Assembly (NCBI RefSeq): GCF_042683665.1 | Contig: NZ_JBHUOO010000018.1 | Strand: one strand, 5' to 3' | DNA length: 64,000 bases | Source: Leeuwenhoekiella polynyae | Lineage (GTDB): Bacteria; Bacteroidota; Bacteroidia; Flavobacteriales; Flavobacteriaceae | Shown: one piece after another, positions 16,397 through 25,502 of the stretch | How the letters are laid out: every line of letters begins with the position of its first letter | How positions within the stretch are numbered: position 1 is the first letter of the stretch | Notes under the pieces: model-generated | What the model was told of the DNA's origin: nothing | Seen by the model: the letters and a program-made list of their open reading frames with translations, nothing else | Database searches by the model: none | Program-made: the position numbers and the translations under genes

Positions 16397-17173
16397 TTAA
16401 TCGTTTAAGATTTTACTTTTAATTGCTCTGGCCTCCTTAAAGGCTGCTTCATCAAAGAAAAACTCACAGTGCTCGTGCGTGGTAAGTATTGACGCAGGAC
16501 AGGCAGTTGTAATTTTCCCTGCAAATGTATTTCTAACAGCGGCACTCTTTTTTGCTCCGAGTACTACGCAAAACAAAAACGTACCGCTTAACAGAGTAGG
16601 TATTGTAAGGGTTAATGCTCTTTCCGGAACGTCTTCCAGCTTCTCAAAGCAGCCATCGTGAACCTGCTGCATTCTACAGGGCTTATCTAAATGTACTGCT
16701 TTTATTACGTGTGAATCATCAAAATCTGCTACAGGAGGATCGTTGAAGGCGATATGGCCATTCTCCCCTATTCCCAGACACACAATATCTATAGGCGCTT
16801 CCTTAATGAGGTGGGCATAACGATTCAATTCTGCATCAATATCAGACCCGGGATTAATCGTATGCTTTTCTTTTAGATTTATATTAGAATAAAGGTTCTC
16901 CTCCAGATAATTGGCAAAAGATTGCGGTGCATGTTCAGGCAAGCCAATGTATTCATCCATATTAAAAGCTATGATAGCGTTCCATTTGATAATTTTTGAC
17001 TTTGATAGATAATCAAGCATGGCATCCTGCGAGGGAGCTGCAGCAAAAACAATGCGTATGGTTTCTTTCTCTTCCTGTAACTTCACAATACAGGCTTCAA
17101 TTTTTTTTCCTGCAGCGATGCCGGTTAGTTCTCCTGTTGAAAGGACATTTATATCTTCGCGAGATTCTAGCAT
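16397..17173 (-). CDS. nagB: Glucosamine-6-phosphate deaminase (single domain)
   Basis: 258 residues of the NagB/SugarP isomerase family. FNMDEYIGLPEHAPQSF and GIGENGHIAFNDPP are the substrate and catalytic motifs, and VPERALTLTIPTLL follows in the expected place. The usual phosphate-binding glycine motif is altered to FAAAPSQDAML, so activity or substrate may deviate from classical NagB. The preceding gene is the GH20-like lipoprotein, 12 bp away. Having both this protein and the NagB-PIG-L fusion in one locus suggests distinct roles. Confidence 0.87.
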   Translation of the reverse strand: MLESREDINVLSTGELTGIAAGKKIEACIVKLQEEKETIRIVFAAAPSQDAMLDYLSKSKIIKWNAIIAFNMDEYIGLPEHAPQSFANYLEENLYSNINLKEKHTINPGSDIDAELNRYAHLIKEAPIDIVCLGIGENGHIAFNDPPVADFDDSHVIKAVHLDKPCRMQQVHDGCFEKLEDVPERALTLTIPTLLSGTFLFCVVLGAKKSAAVRNTFAGKITTACPASILTTHEHCEFFFDEAAFKEARAIKSKILND

Positions 17174-17235
17174 TTAGTTTTTTTTTAGAGCAGCGAATAG
17201 GAATTCACTGAGTTGGAATAATTTATTTTTTTGAC

Positions 17236-18000
17236 TTAATACATTTCAAAACGATCAATAATCATTTCACCTCCTGTACCGTTTGCAGGACTTGCGCCTC
17301 TAAAGAGCCACAGGTTGATTTTTACGCGTTCTGCTGTATGAGGTGGTATGCTTTCGCCGGTATAGGTCCAGGTATCGACGATCGCATCCGCTTCAGGAGT
17401 TAGGTTATGCCCCTGATAACTGGCGAACTCAATACGTTCAGGTTTCCAGTCAAAGAAATGCGTGGATTTAGTAAATTTTAAATCTAAATCGTACCGCTTT
17501 TTGTTTCCTGCTTTAGAAGAAGGTTGAACAGCAAACTGCGAATTCTGATTATCGGGATCAGACCAGCGTGAAAATTCAATATCTATTTCTTCATCATCTG
17601 TAATATGGGTAAAAAGTCCACCTACAATATTTTCATCCAGATTATCTACCCGGCTTCCTACGTAGAAAACATATTTTTTAAAACCATAGGATTGTTTCAG
17701 AATCACTCCGGAACAATACCAGTTACCATCACGTTCTACAACCTTAAGATGCAATCGGCCTTCAGCATCTACCCAAACGTTTTCTTCAGAATCTGAAAAA
17801 TAGTTGGGTCCGGGGCCTTGTTTTCCTTCATCACTAGTACGTACTATCCATTCATAACCAGAGAAATTGATAATACGGGTTGAGTTTACTACAGGCAGTT
17901 CTTCATTCTCCTGAGAGCTTGCGCAAGAACTGAATAGGAGTACAAATAACATCAGTACATAACCTATTACGGTATGTTTAATACCAAAATTTAAATCCAT
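17236..18000 (-). CDS. GH16-like concanavalin-fold lipoprotein
   Basis: 254 residues with a lipobox LLFSSC (Cys about 26). A beta-sandwich resembling GH16 follows: VDAEGRLHLKVVERDGNWYC and SYGFKKYVFYVGSR are strand-rich. EEIDIEFSRW matches the GH16 catalytic pattern E-x-D-x-E, so it may be active. Its substrate is unclear; GH16 enzymes usually cut beta-1,3 or beta-1,4 glucans or galactans. Placed between nagB and the SusD-linked lipoprotein, it probably acts on, or binds, a GlcNAc-containing polymer at the cell surface. Confidence 0.7.
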   Translation of the reverse strand: MDLNFGIKHTVIGYVLMLFVLLFSSCASSQENEELPVVNSTRIINFSGYEWIVRTSDEGKQGPGPNYFSDSEENVWVDAEGRLHLKVVERDGNWYCSGVILKQSYGFKKYVFYVGSRVDNLDENIVGGLFTHITDDEEIDIEFSRWSDPDNQNSQFAVQPSSKAGNKKRYDLDLKFTKSTHFFDWKPERIEFASYQGHNLTPEADAIVDTWTYTGESIPPHTAERVKINLWLFRGASPANGTGGEMIIDRFEMY

Positions 18001-18014
18001 CTTATGCTGTTTTA

Positions 18015-19451
18015 CTATTGAATGGTTATATCTACACTGAAGCTGTCTAAGCTTGATCCTGCGCGGTCTCTTGCCGATAGCACCAGACTATCTTCAGTAC
18101 CCGTACCATTACTGATGTAAACTAAATTTTTAGCATTTACATCCTGCTGGGTAAGACGATCGCCTGTTTTTAAGATATCTGCTCCCCTAATAAGCCAGCC
18201 GTTTTGAGGGCCCTGTTCTAAGGTGAATATAATATCTGCTGCTGAAGCACCCGTAACCTCGAGAACCTCACTGTTAAGTACAAAAGTCTCTCCGCTGGCA
18301 ACTGTAAAACCCGTATTGGTCTCAAGGTTTAAAACGTTGTTACCCGAAGCAATGGTTGCAATGAGCATGGGTGCATTTAAGCTTGTATTTTCTTTTGTAG
18401 CAAACTCATCAGTTTCGTCACTTCCCGGCTGACCATCCAAAACAAATGAAACACTTTGGCGCTTAGGTAAACTGTTGAAAAAGTCAGTCACGTCAAAAGC
18501 GAATGTGCTGATTTTAGTTGTTGTTATACTGGTAACAGGGTCGCCTGTAGGTAGAGTCGCATTGTCAAAAGTTAAACTTGACTCATTCCATAGGGTATCA
18601 TTTACCGCAAAAAGATTCATGCTAACCCCCTTTGCCGCAGTAAACTTCACTGCCATGTCTAGTCTAACATCTGTAATTACGCCTTCGGTATCAAACTCAT
18701 TCAAATCAAACATCATATAAGCCTTACGGTCAAAATCTCCATTACCGGTAACGTTCTTAACCTTCATAAGGATATCCCTTCCGTAATTAACACCAGAACT
18801 TGAACCCCCGTTTATATAAGTATCGTGCTTAGGATAAATAGTATCTGTCTTAACTGATGGGTCCGGAACATTCAAGTCTGCAGCGGGAGCAGAATAAAAT
18901 ACTATGGAAGGAACTACGTGAATCGCGCCATTAGTAGGCACCAGATTTGAAGTTAAAATCGTCCATTGCATGCTGGTTCCCTGATTTACAATGCCTTGAT
19001 AATTAGTATTGTGAGACAGAAACATAATCTGACCATTTTCGGTATCATACGCAATGGGGTTATTGCTGTCTGCAAGTTCCGGGTCTGTAAATAAAACTAC
19101 CTCATTAACTATATGATAGTTAAGGGTATTTTTAAGTATAGGCAAGGGCACATCTTCTAAGGAAGTGTATGAGTTTGTTGCCAAATAGCTCTCAAAGGCA
19201 CTGTTTGTTGGAGCTATAAACGTTTTAGCATCCATTGAGGAATAACTGGATTCCAGGCCTACACGTTCAATTGCTGCTTCGAGCAAAACAAGCGAATCGT
19301 TAGCCTGTATAAACTCCCAAGCATTTACACCCAGATTACCTGTTGAACCCGAGTATGGATATTCAAAATTCTCCTGAATTTCACAACTCGTAATCAGAAC
19401 ACTAAAAATCCCAATTAGCAAGAAATAACCAGTTTTTAAATTCTTCATCAT
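18015..19451 (-). CDS. Surface lipoprotein with fasciclin and DNRLRE-type domains
   Basis: About 478 residues. Start taken at 19451 (MMKNLKTG); the frame extends to 19490. The lipobox is LITSC. Domains in order: a fasciclin domain (about 40-180; TFIAPTNSAFESYL and ALLAAAIER-like spacing), a DNRLRE beta-sandwich (about 195-365; SSGVNYGRDILMKVKN) and a C-terminal CSPG/cadherin-like repeat (TLEQGPQNGWLIRG). It sits directly after susD, where SusE/F-type glycan-binding lipoproteins normally lie. It is therefore likely to be a surface glycan-binding protein. DNRLRE domains occur in several carbohydrate-active proteins. Confidence 0.7.
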   Translation of the reverse strand: MMKNLKTGYFLLIGIFSVLITSCEIQENFEYPYSGSTGNLGVNAWEFIQANDSLVLLEAAIERVGLESSYSSMDAKTFIAPTNSAFESYLATNSYTSLEDVPLPILKNTLNYHIVNEVVLFTDPELADSNNPIAYDTENGQIMFLSHNTNYQGIVNQGTSMQWTILTSNLVPTNGAIHVVPSIVFYSAPAADLNVPDPSVKTDTIYPKHDTYINGGSSSGVNYGRDILMKVKNVTGNGDFDRKAYMMFDLNEFDTEGVITDVRLDMAVKFTAAKGVSMNLFAVNDTLWNESSLTFDNATLPTGDPVTSITTTKISTFAFDVTDFFNSLPKRQSVSFVLDGQPGSDETDEFATKENTSLNAPMLIATIASGNNVLNLETNTGFTVASGETFVLNSEVLEVTGASAADIIFTLEQGPQNGWLIRGADILKTGDRLTQQDVNAKNLVYISNGTGTEDSLVLSARDRAGSSLDSFSVDITIQ

Positions 19452-19494
19452 CTTAATTTTATTAATTAAACATTGCCGAACAACGCTCATCTAC

Positions 19495-20856
19495 TTATTG
19501 GTAAAATGAGTTTTGATCAAGATTAGGATTTCTATTTAAGGCGTCTTCGTGTATAGGCCAGACCAAATTTGCCGCATCACTCAACCCGTTTATAGGCTGC
19601 ATCACTTCAATCGCCTTATCGGTTCTTAACAGGTCAAACCAGCGATGCCCTTCATAACTGAGTTCAATAGAGCGCTCGTGTAGTATTGCAGATTGCACAT
19701 CCCCATAGGCGGCAATAGCATCAGCCTCATCCAAATCTGGAAGACCGGCTCTTGTTCTAATTCTGTTTAAAAGGTCAAGTGCCTCATCTGTTTGCCCCAA
19801 TTCATTTAGAGCTTCAGCTTTTAATAATATAATATCGGCAAGGCGCACTAAAACAATATTGTTTGAAGAAGGATCCGGACTCTCATCATTAAAACCTTCA
19901 CCAAAGTATTTCCAGATTTTACGGGGTTGAGCAGCAGTGGTGTCGTAAATCTTGGTTTGTCTTAAATCACCGTCTTCAAAGGAGTTTCTAAATTGTTCAC
20001 TGGGAAAGTAATCACTATCTGATCCTAAAGCGTACAACACACGCAAAGCGTTTGTTTGAACGTCATTATACCCCACCTCAAAAATACTTTCATTTGAGAA
20101 ACCGGTGGTAAAAATATTAGACCAGTCTGCCATACTCACCAGTGAGTACAGGGAGTTATCCAAAACCAAATCTGCAGTTAAGGCTGCGTTTTGATAATCT
20201 TTTCTCCACATATACACCTGGGTAAGCAATGCATTGGCTCCGCCCTGCGTTATTAAAACACGATCCCGTTCTCCCCCAAAATTGGTATTGCAATTTTCGG
20301 CTGCAAATTTAAGATCCTCTACAATTTGATCTAAAACAAGTTCTTTATCGGTACGTTCAACAAAGAGATCCTGTTCTGCACTTTCAAAAGGTTCTATTAT
20401 CAAAGGCACATCTCCCCAAACGCGCACCGCATAAAAATAGGATAACGCTCTTAATGCGCGGGCTTCACCTACCAGTCGCAAACCCAATTCCCCCTGAGAT
20501 ACTTCAGGAACATATTTTATCGCATAATTTGCGCGACTGATGGTTTGGTACAAGGAATTCCATTGTGCAGAACTCATCGTTTGATTGAGCGTGTTTTGTG
20601 CTAATAACGAAGGATCACCTGAATGATTGGTTGCCACAGCATCTGCTCTTCCTTCTCCCCAATACGCAAAGTTGATGCGATAATTGGATTGTAAAGAAGC
20701 ATATATGCCATACACGCCAGCCTGTGCATCACTTGTTGTTTTATAAAACCCCTGTGCAGAAAAACTGCTTTTGGGTTCTTTATCTAAAATATCCTGAGAG
20801 CACGATACAGTGCCTAAGAATACAACGGCCAGTATAAACTTTTCTATATTTTTCAT
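19495..20856 (-). CDS. SusD/RagB family outer-membrane glycan-binding lipoprotein
   Basis: 453 residues with lipobox GTVSC (Cys about 19). The N-terminal SusD-like region (about 20-215) and the C-terminal RagB/SusD domain (from about 280; LNRIRTRAGLPDL and ELSYEGHRWFDLLRT) are both present. SusD lids the SusC transporter and captures oligosaccharides. It lies 17 bp downstream of its susC. Length is at the short end of the family. The substrate is inferred to contain GlcNAc from the enzymes downstream. Confidence 0.93.
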   Translation of the reverse strand: MKNIEKFILAVVFLGTVSCSQDILDKEPKSSFSAQGFYKTTSDAQAGVYGIYASLQSNYRINFAYWGEGRADAVATNHSGDPSLLAQNTLNQTMSSAQWNSLYQTISRANYAIKYVPEVSQGELGLRLVGEARALRALSYFYAVRVWGDVPLIIEPFESAEQDLFVERTDKELVLDQIVEDLKFAAENCNTNFGGERDRVLITQGGANALLTQVYMWRKDYQNAALTADLVLDNSLYSLVSMADWSNIFTTGFSNESIFEVGYNDVQTNALRVLYALGSDSDYFPSEQFRNSFEDGDLRQTKIYDTTAAQPRKIWKYFGEGFNDESPDPSSNNIVLVRLADIILLKAEALNELGQTDEALDLLNRIRTRAGLPDLDEADAIAAYGDVQSAILHERSIELSYEGHRWFDLLRTDKAIEVMQPINGLSDAANLVWPIHEDALNRNPNLDQNSFYQ

Positions 20857-20873
20857 CTCTTTATTTTTTTGTC

Positions 20874-23800
20874 TTAAAATCCAAAATTCAAACCTAAAAT
20901 AACCGTACGACTTTGAGGATATGCCCCCTCATCAACCCCGGCACGCAAACCACTATAAGAATTGACATCCGGATCAAAACCGGTGTATTTGGTCCAGGTG
21001 ATAAGATTTGTAGCAGTTACATAAGCATCTAGTTTAGAGAAACCGAAACGACCTATCAAAGCCTGTGGAAAACTGTAGTTCAGGTTTACGTTCTTCAATT
21101 TAATGTAAGAGCCGTCTTCTACCCAACGGCTTTGAATACGGCTATCACTTTGTAAGGGATCATCCTGTATTGGTCTCGGGAAATTGGTAACGTCACCCTG
21201 CTCTCTCCATCTGTCAAGTGCAAGAGTTGAAAGGTTATTGTAGCGAACCACTGAGTTACGTTGGTGATTGATTTCACTATAGATGTCATTACCATAAGAA
21301 AACTGGAAGAATACACTTAAACTTAAATTCTTATAGGAAATATTATTGGTAATACCTCCATAAAAATCAGGTGTTGCATCTCCTATAATTTGACGGTCAT
21401 CGGTATCAATGATGTTATCGCCATTTACATCTTCCCAGATAGGATCTCCTCCTTTAAAGACAGCACCTTGTGAGCCGTTAGTCACCCCATTTACATTGTC
21501 TTCATCTCTGGAATAAACCCCGTTAAACTGGTAACCGTAAAACGTACCTATAGGCAAACCCTCTCTTAGAATATGGTAATTCCCATTCTGGATAAACCCA
21601 TTGGTTAAAAGCTCATCAGGGAGGTCTGTAACCTTATTGCGGTTTGAACTGATATTGAAGTTGGTATCCCATTTAAAATCTCCTACCAGATTGCGCGTTG
21701 TAAGGGTAAACTCAATCCCCTTATTCTCTATGCTTCCAATGTTTTGAGTGATGAATGAAAAACCGGTTGTTCGGGGTATTGGCACATTGTACAGTAAATC
21801 TTCCGTGAGTTTCACGTAATAATCGGCAGTTAACATGACTCTGTTTTTCCAAAAGGAAAGATCTAAACCTGCATCGTACTGCGTGGTTGTTTCCCAAGTT
21901 AAGCCTGCATTAGGCATTACCGTTGGAGCAGCCCCTGAGTAATCCAGATAATTAACACCTACTGCAAACTCACCTTGCGAAGTATAATTCCCTATGGCTT
22001 CATTACCGGTTTGACCGGCACTAAATCGGAATTTACCATCGGTAATTACCGTATTATCCTTAAGAAAGGCTTCGTCAGAAAAACGCCATCCCAGTGAGGC
22101 TGAAGGGAAGTATCCAAATCGGTTATCTGCCCCAAAACGGGAAGAGCCATCGGCTCTCAGATTTACTTCAGCTAAATATTTGCCTTTGTAATCATAAGAC
22201 AGTCGTCCAAAATACGAAAGCATGGAATGCTCTGTAATGATGTTTACTTCCTGACCGGAAATCGTTCCCGCCCCATTTAGCGTTCTTATGTTGTCGCTGG
22301 GGAAAAACATGCCATCCAGACCAGTTTGTTCGTATTTCCAGTTTTGAAAACTAAAACCGAGTAGTCCCGAAAAATTATGAACCTCATTAAACTCTTTATT
22401 ATAGGTCAAATAGGTTTCATTACCCCAGGTCAGGTTAGTCAATGAGCGAACCGCCCCGGTATTATAACCCGGTCTGTAATCAAGTACTGATGGTATAAAC
22501 TCATCTTCTTTCATAGAGACAAAATCAAGATTTACATTACTTCTCAATTTTAGCGCATCGGTAAACTCATATTCAGCATATTCATTACCTATGATTCGGT
22601 TTGTTTTATTAAGATGTGTTGCCAATTCAGCCAGACCTACCGGATTTCGCTTTCCAAACTGATATCCGTTTAAAGATCCATCAGGCAGGTACATAGCGTA
22701 GGAAGGTGGTCGTATCAATAATTCACGCACCACACTTAAGTTCCCCGATCCTCCGGCATTGATTCTGTTATTGATAGCATTGGTATACGATATACTCTGA
22801 CCAAACTTTAATTTGTCGGACGCATTAAAATCGACATTTAATCGCGAGGTTACCCGCTTGTAATTGTTGTTTATAATAATCCCGTCCTGATTGAGAAACG
22901 ATGAACTCCAAGAGTATTTTACATTTTCTGAGCCACCGCGTACCGAAAGGTCAATTTTATATTGGGGCGCAATGCGCAGAAGTTCTTCTTGCCAATCTAC
23001 ATCTCCATTATTTCTGGGACTCAACGAATCAATAACAGCAAAAGTAGGTTCAGTGGGATTCTCCATATTGCGATACGAATCGAGTATCACCGCCCTGTAC
23101 TGACTTGCATTTAATACACTCAATTTCCGCGTGATTTCACTTACTCCGGTAAATATGTTTAAATTGATTTGCGCCTTACCTTCTTTACCTCTTTTTGTCG
23201 TTATCATAACAACACCATTTGCTGCACGTGAACCGTAAATAGCAGTAGAAGCGGCATCCTTCAATACCTCAATAGATTCTATATCTCCCGGATTAATATC
23301 TGCAAGGGGATTTAATCCAAAATTTTCAGTTCCGTTGAGCGACGATAAACTATTAGACTCTATAGGGACACCGTCTACCACATACAGAGGGTCGTTACCC
23401 GAGTTTAAGGAAGAATTACCCCTTACCCTGATGGTCATAGCACCTCCCGGAGCACCAGAGTTTGAAGTCACCTGTACTCCGGCAGCTCTACCCTGTAAGA
23501 TGGAAACCGCGTCTTGCTGGTTGGTTTTTTCAATCTCCTCACTTCCCACAGAAGCGATGGAACCGGTCAAATTACGTTTCTTCTTTTTACCATAACCCAC
23601 AATTACCAGCTCATCAAGTTCACTGGTAACCGGAGTGAGTGCTACATCAATTGAAGTATGTGCGTTTACCATAACCTCTTTGGACTCAAAACCCAAAAAG
23701 GTAAAACTCAAAACAGCATCTGCAGGTAGTAACGTAATGGTGTAGTTACCATCAAGATCTGTAGAAACACCCTTTGAAGTTCCTTTCAGTATGACGTTAA

Positions 23801-23975
23801 CACCTATAAGAGGCTCTCCGGTGCCGGCATGGGTTACAGTTCCTGAAATCGTTGTTTCCTGAGCATAAGTCAGGACTGAAATAAAAAAGAAAAGCACTGT
23901 AGTAGAAACCAGCCGTGAAACGGAATTTTCGCTTCTTTTAAACCTCAGGAGATGGAGTTTGTTTTTTTCGTTCAT
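20874..23975 (-). CDS. SusC/RagA TonB-linked outer-membrane transporter
   Basis: The 1033-residue transporter has an N-terminal CarboxypepD_reg-like domain (TISGTVTHAGTGEPLIGVNV), a plug (VGYGKKKKRNLTGSIASV; GAPGGAMTIRVRGNSSL) and a 22-strand barrel ending in GLNFGF. It would import oligosaccharides with SusD. The open frame reaches 24014, but that would start almost at the predicted transcription start. ATG at 23975 (MNEKNKLHLL), preceding the signal peptide, is preferred. It is the first gene of an operon of about 18 kb on the minus strand and is preceded by the LacI-type operator and promoter. Confidence 0.95.
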   Translation of the reverse strand: MNEKNKLHLLRFKRSENSVSRLVSTTVLFFFISVLTYAQETTISGTVTHAGTGEPLIGVNVILKGTSKGVSTDLDGNYTITLLPADAVLSFTFLGFESKEVMVNAHTSIDVALTPVTSELDELVIVGYGKKKKRNLTGSIASVGSEEIEKTNQQDAVSILQGRAAGVQVTSNSGAPGGAMTIRVRGNSSLNSGNDPLYVVDGVPIESNSLSSLNGTENFGLNPLADINPGDIESIEVLKDAASTAIYGSRAANGVVMITTKRGKEGKAQINLNIFTGVSEITRKLSVLNASQYRAVILDSYRNMENPTEPTFAVIDSLSPRNNGDVDWQEELLRIAPQYKIDLSVRGGSENVKYSWSSSFLNQDGIIINNNYKRVTSRLNVDFNASDKLKFGQSISYTNAINNRINAGGSGNLSVVRELLIRPPSYAMYLPDGSLNGYQFGKRNPVGLAELATHLNKTNRIIGNEYAEYEFTDALKLRSNVNLDFVSMKEDEFIPSVLDYRPGYNTGAVRSLTNLTWGNETYLTYNKEFNEVHNFSGLLGFSFQNWKYEQTGLDGMFFPSDNIRTLNGAGTISGQEVNIITEHSMLSYFGRLSYDYKGKYLAEVNLRADGSSRFGADNRFGYFPSASLGWRFSDEAFLKDNTVITDGKFRFSAGQTGNEAIGNYTSQGEFAVGVNYLDYSGAAPTVMPNAGLTWETTTQYDAGLDLSFWKNRVMLTADYYVKLTEDLLYNVPIPRTTGFSFITQNIGSIENKGIEFTLTTRNLVGDFKWDTNFNISSNRNKVTDLPDELLTNGFIQNGNYHILREGLPIGTFYGYQFNGVYSRDEDNVNGVTNGSQGAVFKGGDPIWEDVNGDNIIDTDDRQIIGDATPDFYGGITNNISYKNLSLSVFFQFSYGNDIYSEINHQRNSVVRYNNLSTLALDRWREQGDVTNFPRPIQDDPLQSDSRIQSRWVEDGSYIKLKNVNLNYSFPQALIGRFGFSKLDAYVTATNLITWTKYTGFDPDVNSYSGLRAGVDEGAYPQSRTVILGLNFGF

Positions 23976-24024
23976 AATTAAGATTCGTTGATCGATTAGA
24001 CTGTTAAAAAGCAATTGATTGCTC

Positions 24025-24056
24025 CAAATGTAAACTTAAGTTTTACATTATGCAAA
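24025..24056 (-). promoter_or_regulatory. Bacteroidetes-type promoter for the GlcNAc locus
   Basis: On the minus strand TTTG (24056-24053) is followed by 20 bases and then TACATTTG (24032-24025). This matches the -33/-7 pattern TTTG...TAnnTTTG of the Bacteroidetes primary sigma factor. The -33 element is part of the palindromic operator, so repressor binding should block polymerase. Confidence 0.6.
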
Positions 24057-24064
24057 CGTTTGCA
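24051..24064. promoter_or_regulatory. LacI-family operator, 14 bp perfect palindrome
   Basis: TGCAAACGTTTGCA has the central CG of LacI/GalR operators. It lies between divergent susC and the LacI-type gene. Weaker copies follow at 24102-24115 (AAAAACGTTTAAAT) and 24204-24215. Confidence 0.75.
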
Positions 24065-24203
24065 CTGATTATTTTAGCATTTTTTATGAAAAATAGTTTA
24101 CAAAAACGTTTAAATACTGCGCATATCGCATTATAAACACATATAACAACTTTAATATAATTTAATATTCAAATCGTTATTATATGTATTTATGTATATT
24201 TAC

Positions 24204-24215
24204 GCAAACGTTTGT
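24204..24215. promoter_or_regulatory. Second LacI-type operator in front of the regulator gene
   Basis: GCAAACGTTTGT lies 9 bp before the preferred start of the regulator gene and suggests autoregulation. It also argues against the upstream in-frame start at 24192. Confidence 0.6.
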
Positions 24216-24224
24216 TACTCCTTT

Positions 24225-25253
24225 ATGAAAAAATCAAGGACTACTCTTAAGGATTTAGCTAAAGAACTAAATCTATCGGCTTCTACCATTTCAAGAGCTT
24301 TGGGAAATCACCCTGGAATAAGTGAAACAACCACTAAATTAGTCCAACAAAAGGCCGAAGAATTAGGCTTTATACCTAACTCCATTGCTTCGAGTTTCAG
24401 AAAGAAAAAGACCCGTTCAATAGGTATAATTGTTCCCCGAATAGACATCTATTTCCATTCACTGGTTATAAGTGGGATTGAGGATTTTGCATACAAAGAA
24501 GGTTATAATGTGACCATTTTTCAGTCTAAAGATTTATTAAAACGGGAACAGGAAATCACAAAAATCCTTCAGAATAAAATGGTTGAAGGGGTAATTGTCT
24601 GTTTATCTATTGAAACCGATAAGTACGATCACTTTAAAAAATTCAAACGTCTGGGAATTCCTCTGGTCTTTTATGACCGGGTTCCTACAGGCCTTGATGT
24701 AAACAGCATTGTCATCAATGATTTTGAATCGGCCTTTACGGCAACCGAGCATTTAATTACTAAAGGCTGTAAGCGTATTGCTCATATTGCCGGTAACCAA
24801 TCAACTGCAATATTTAAGTCACGCTTTGAAGGTTATAAAGCAGCATTAAAAAAATATAAACTGAATTTCGATGCCAATTTAGTAGGTCAGACCCATAACT
24901 TAAGTTACGAGGAAGGGATCATACAAGCTAGCCGGTTTTTAAAGCAGACTGATTTACCGGACGGGATATTTTGTGCTAACGATTATACAGCGGTAAGCGC
25001 ATTACAGGTATTTATGAAAGCAGGTGTTAAAATTCCGGATGAAACGGCTATCGTAGGATTTAGTAATTATCCAATTTCGCGAGTTATAGAACCCCACATC
25101 ACAACAATAAATGACCGCGCGTATGAAATGGGTGCCGAAGCAGCAAAACTTTCTATTCGTCTTATTGAAGATGAAGAAGAATCTATTAAGTCTGAAACTA
25201 TATCTCTTAAAACTGAGCTCATCGTTAGAGAATCTTCACTGAAAAATTGTTAA
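24225..25253 (+). CDS. LacI-family transcriptional regulator of the GlcNAc locus
   Basis: 342 residues from ATG 24225. The open frame extends to 24192, but MKKSRTTLKDLAKELNLSAS is the normal LacI N-terminus, and the earlier start would run through an operator. The HTH (about 6-30: LKDLAKELNLSASTISRALG) is followed by a hinge helix and a periplasmic-binding-protein-like sensor domain (GIIVPRIDIYFHSLVISGIE; DGIFCANDYTAVSALQ). It is divergent from susC and probably responds to an amino-sugar-derived ligand. Operators are the AAACGTTT palindromes in the 250 bp gap. Confidence 0.92.
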   Translation: MKKSRTTLKDLAKELNLSASTISRALGNHPGISETTTKLVQQKAEELGFIPNSIASSFRKKKTRSIGIIVPRIDIYFHSLVISGIEDFAYKEGYNVTIFQSKDLLKREQEITKILQNKMVEGVIVCLSIETDKYDHFKKFKRLGIPLVFYDRVPTGLDVNSIVINDFESAFTATEHLITKGCKRIAHIAGNQSTAIFKSRFEGYKAALKKYKLNFDANLVGQTHNLSYEEGIIQASRFLKQTDLPDGIFCANDYTAVSALQVFMKAGVKIPDETAIVGFSNYPISRVIEPHITTINDRAYEMGAEAAKLSIRLIEDEEESIKSETISLKTELIVRESSLKNC

Positions 25254-25351
25254 AAGTTAAATTTTGTTAACGCATCACCAATTCGGTATCCCTTTTTTCA
25301 CACCCCTTGTGAAGCCCTATAAACATTGAAACAGTCAAAATTCGGTCGTTC

Positions 25352-25502
25352 CGCCCGATGTCCGCAAGTAATTTGCAAGTCTATCAACCGTGCAAAAAGT
25401 GTTGTTTTATCAGGAACAAGCGTGCCCATCGCACCAAGCCTTGCTAAAGCTGTGGCTAAGAAAGTGCTAAAAATTGTAATCGATAAAGGAATTGGAATAT
25501 GA
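25352..25502 (+). pseudogene. Remnant of a relaxase C-terminus (second mobilisable element)
   Basis: The stretch translates in pieces to MSASNL and then, after a 2 bp loss, to KSINRAKSVVLSG and PIAPSLAKAV...IVIDKGIGI. This matches the C-terminus of the relaxase at 4519-5343. Everything upstream in that gene is gone. The stop overlaps the ATG of the next gene exactly as in the intact element. Confidence 0.8.

Noticed and set aside
24192..24224. Upstream start of the LacI-type gene
   Set aside because: The extra residues (MYIYANVCYSF) precede the standard N-terminus and would be translated through the operator at 24204-24215.
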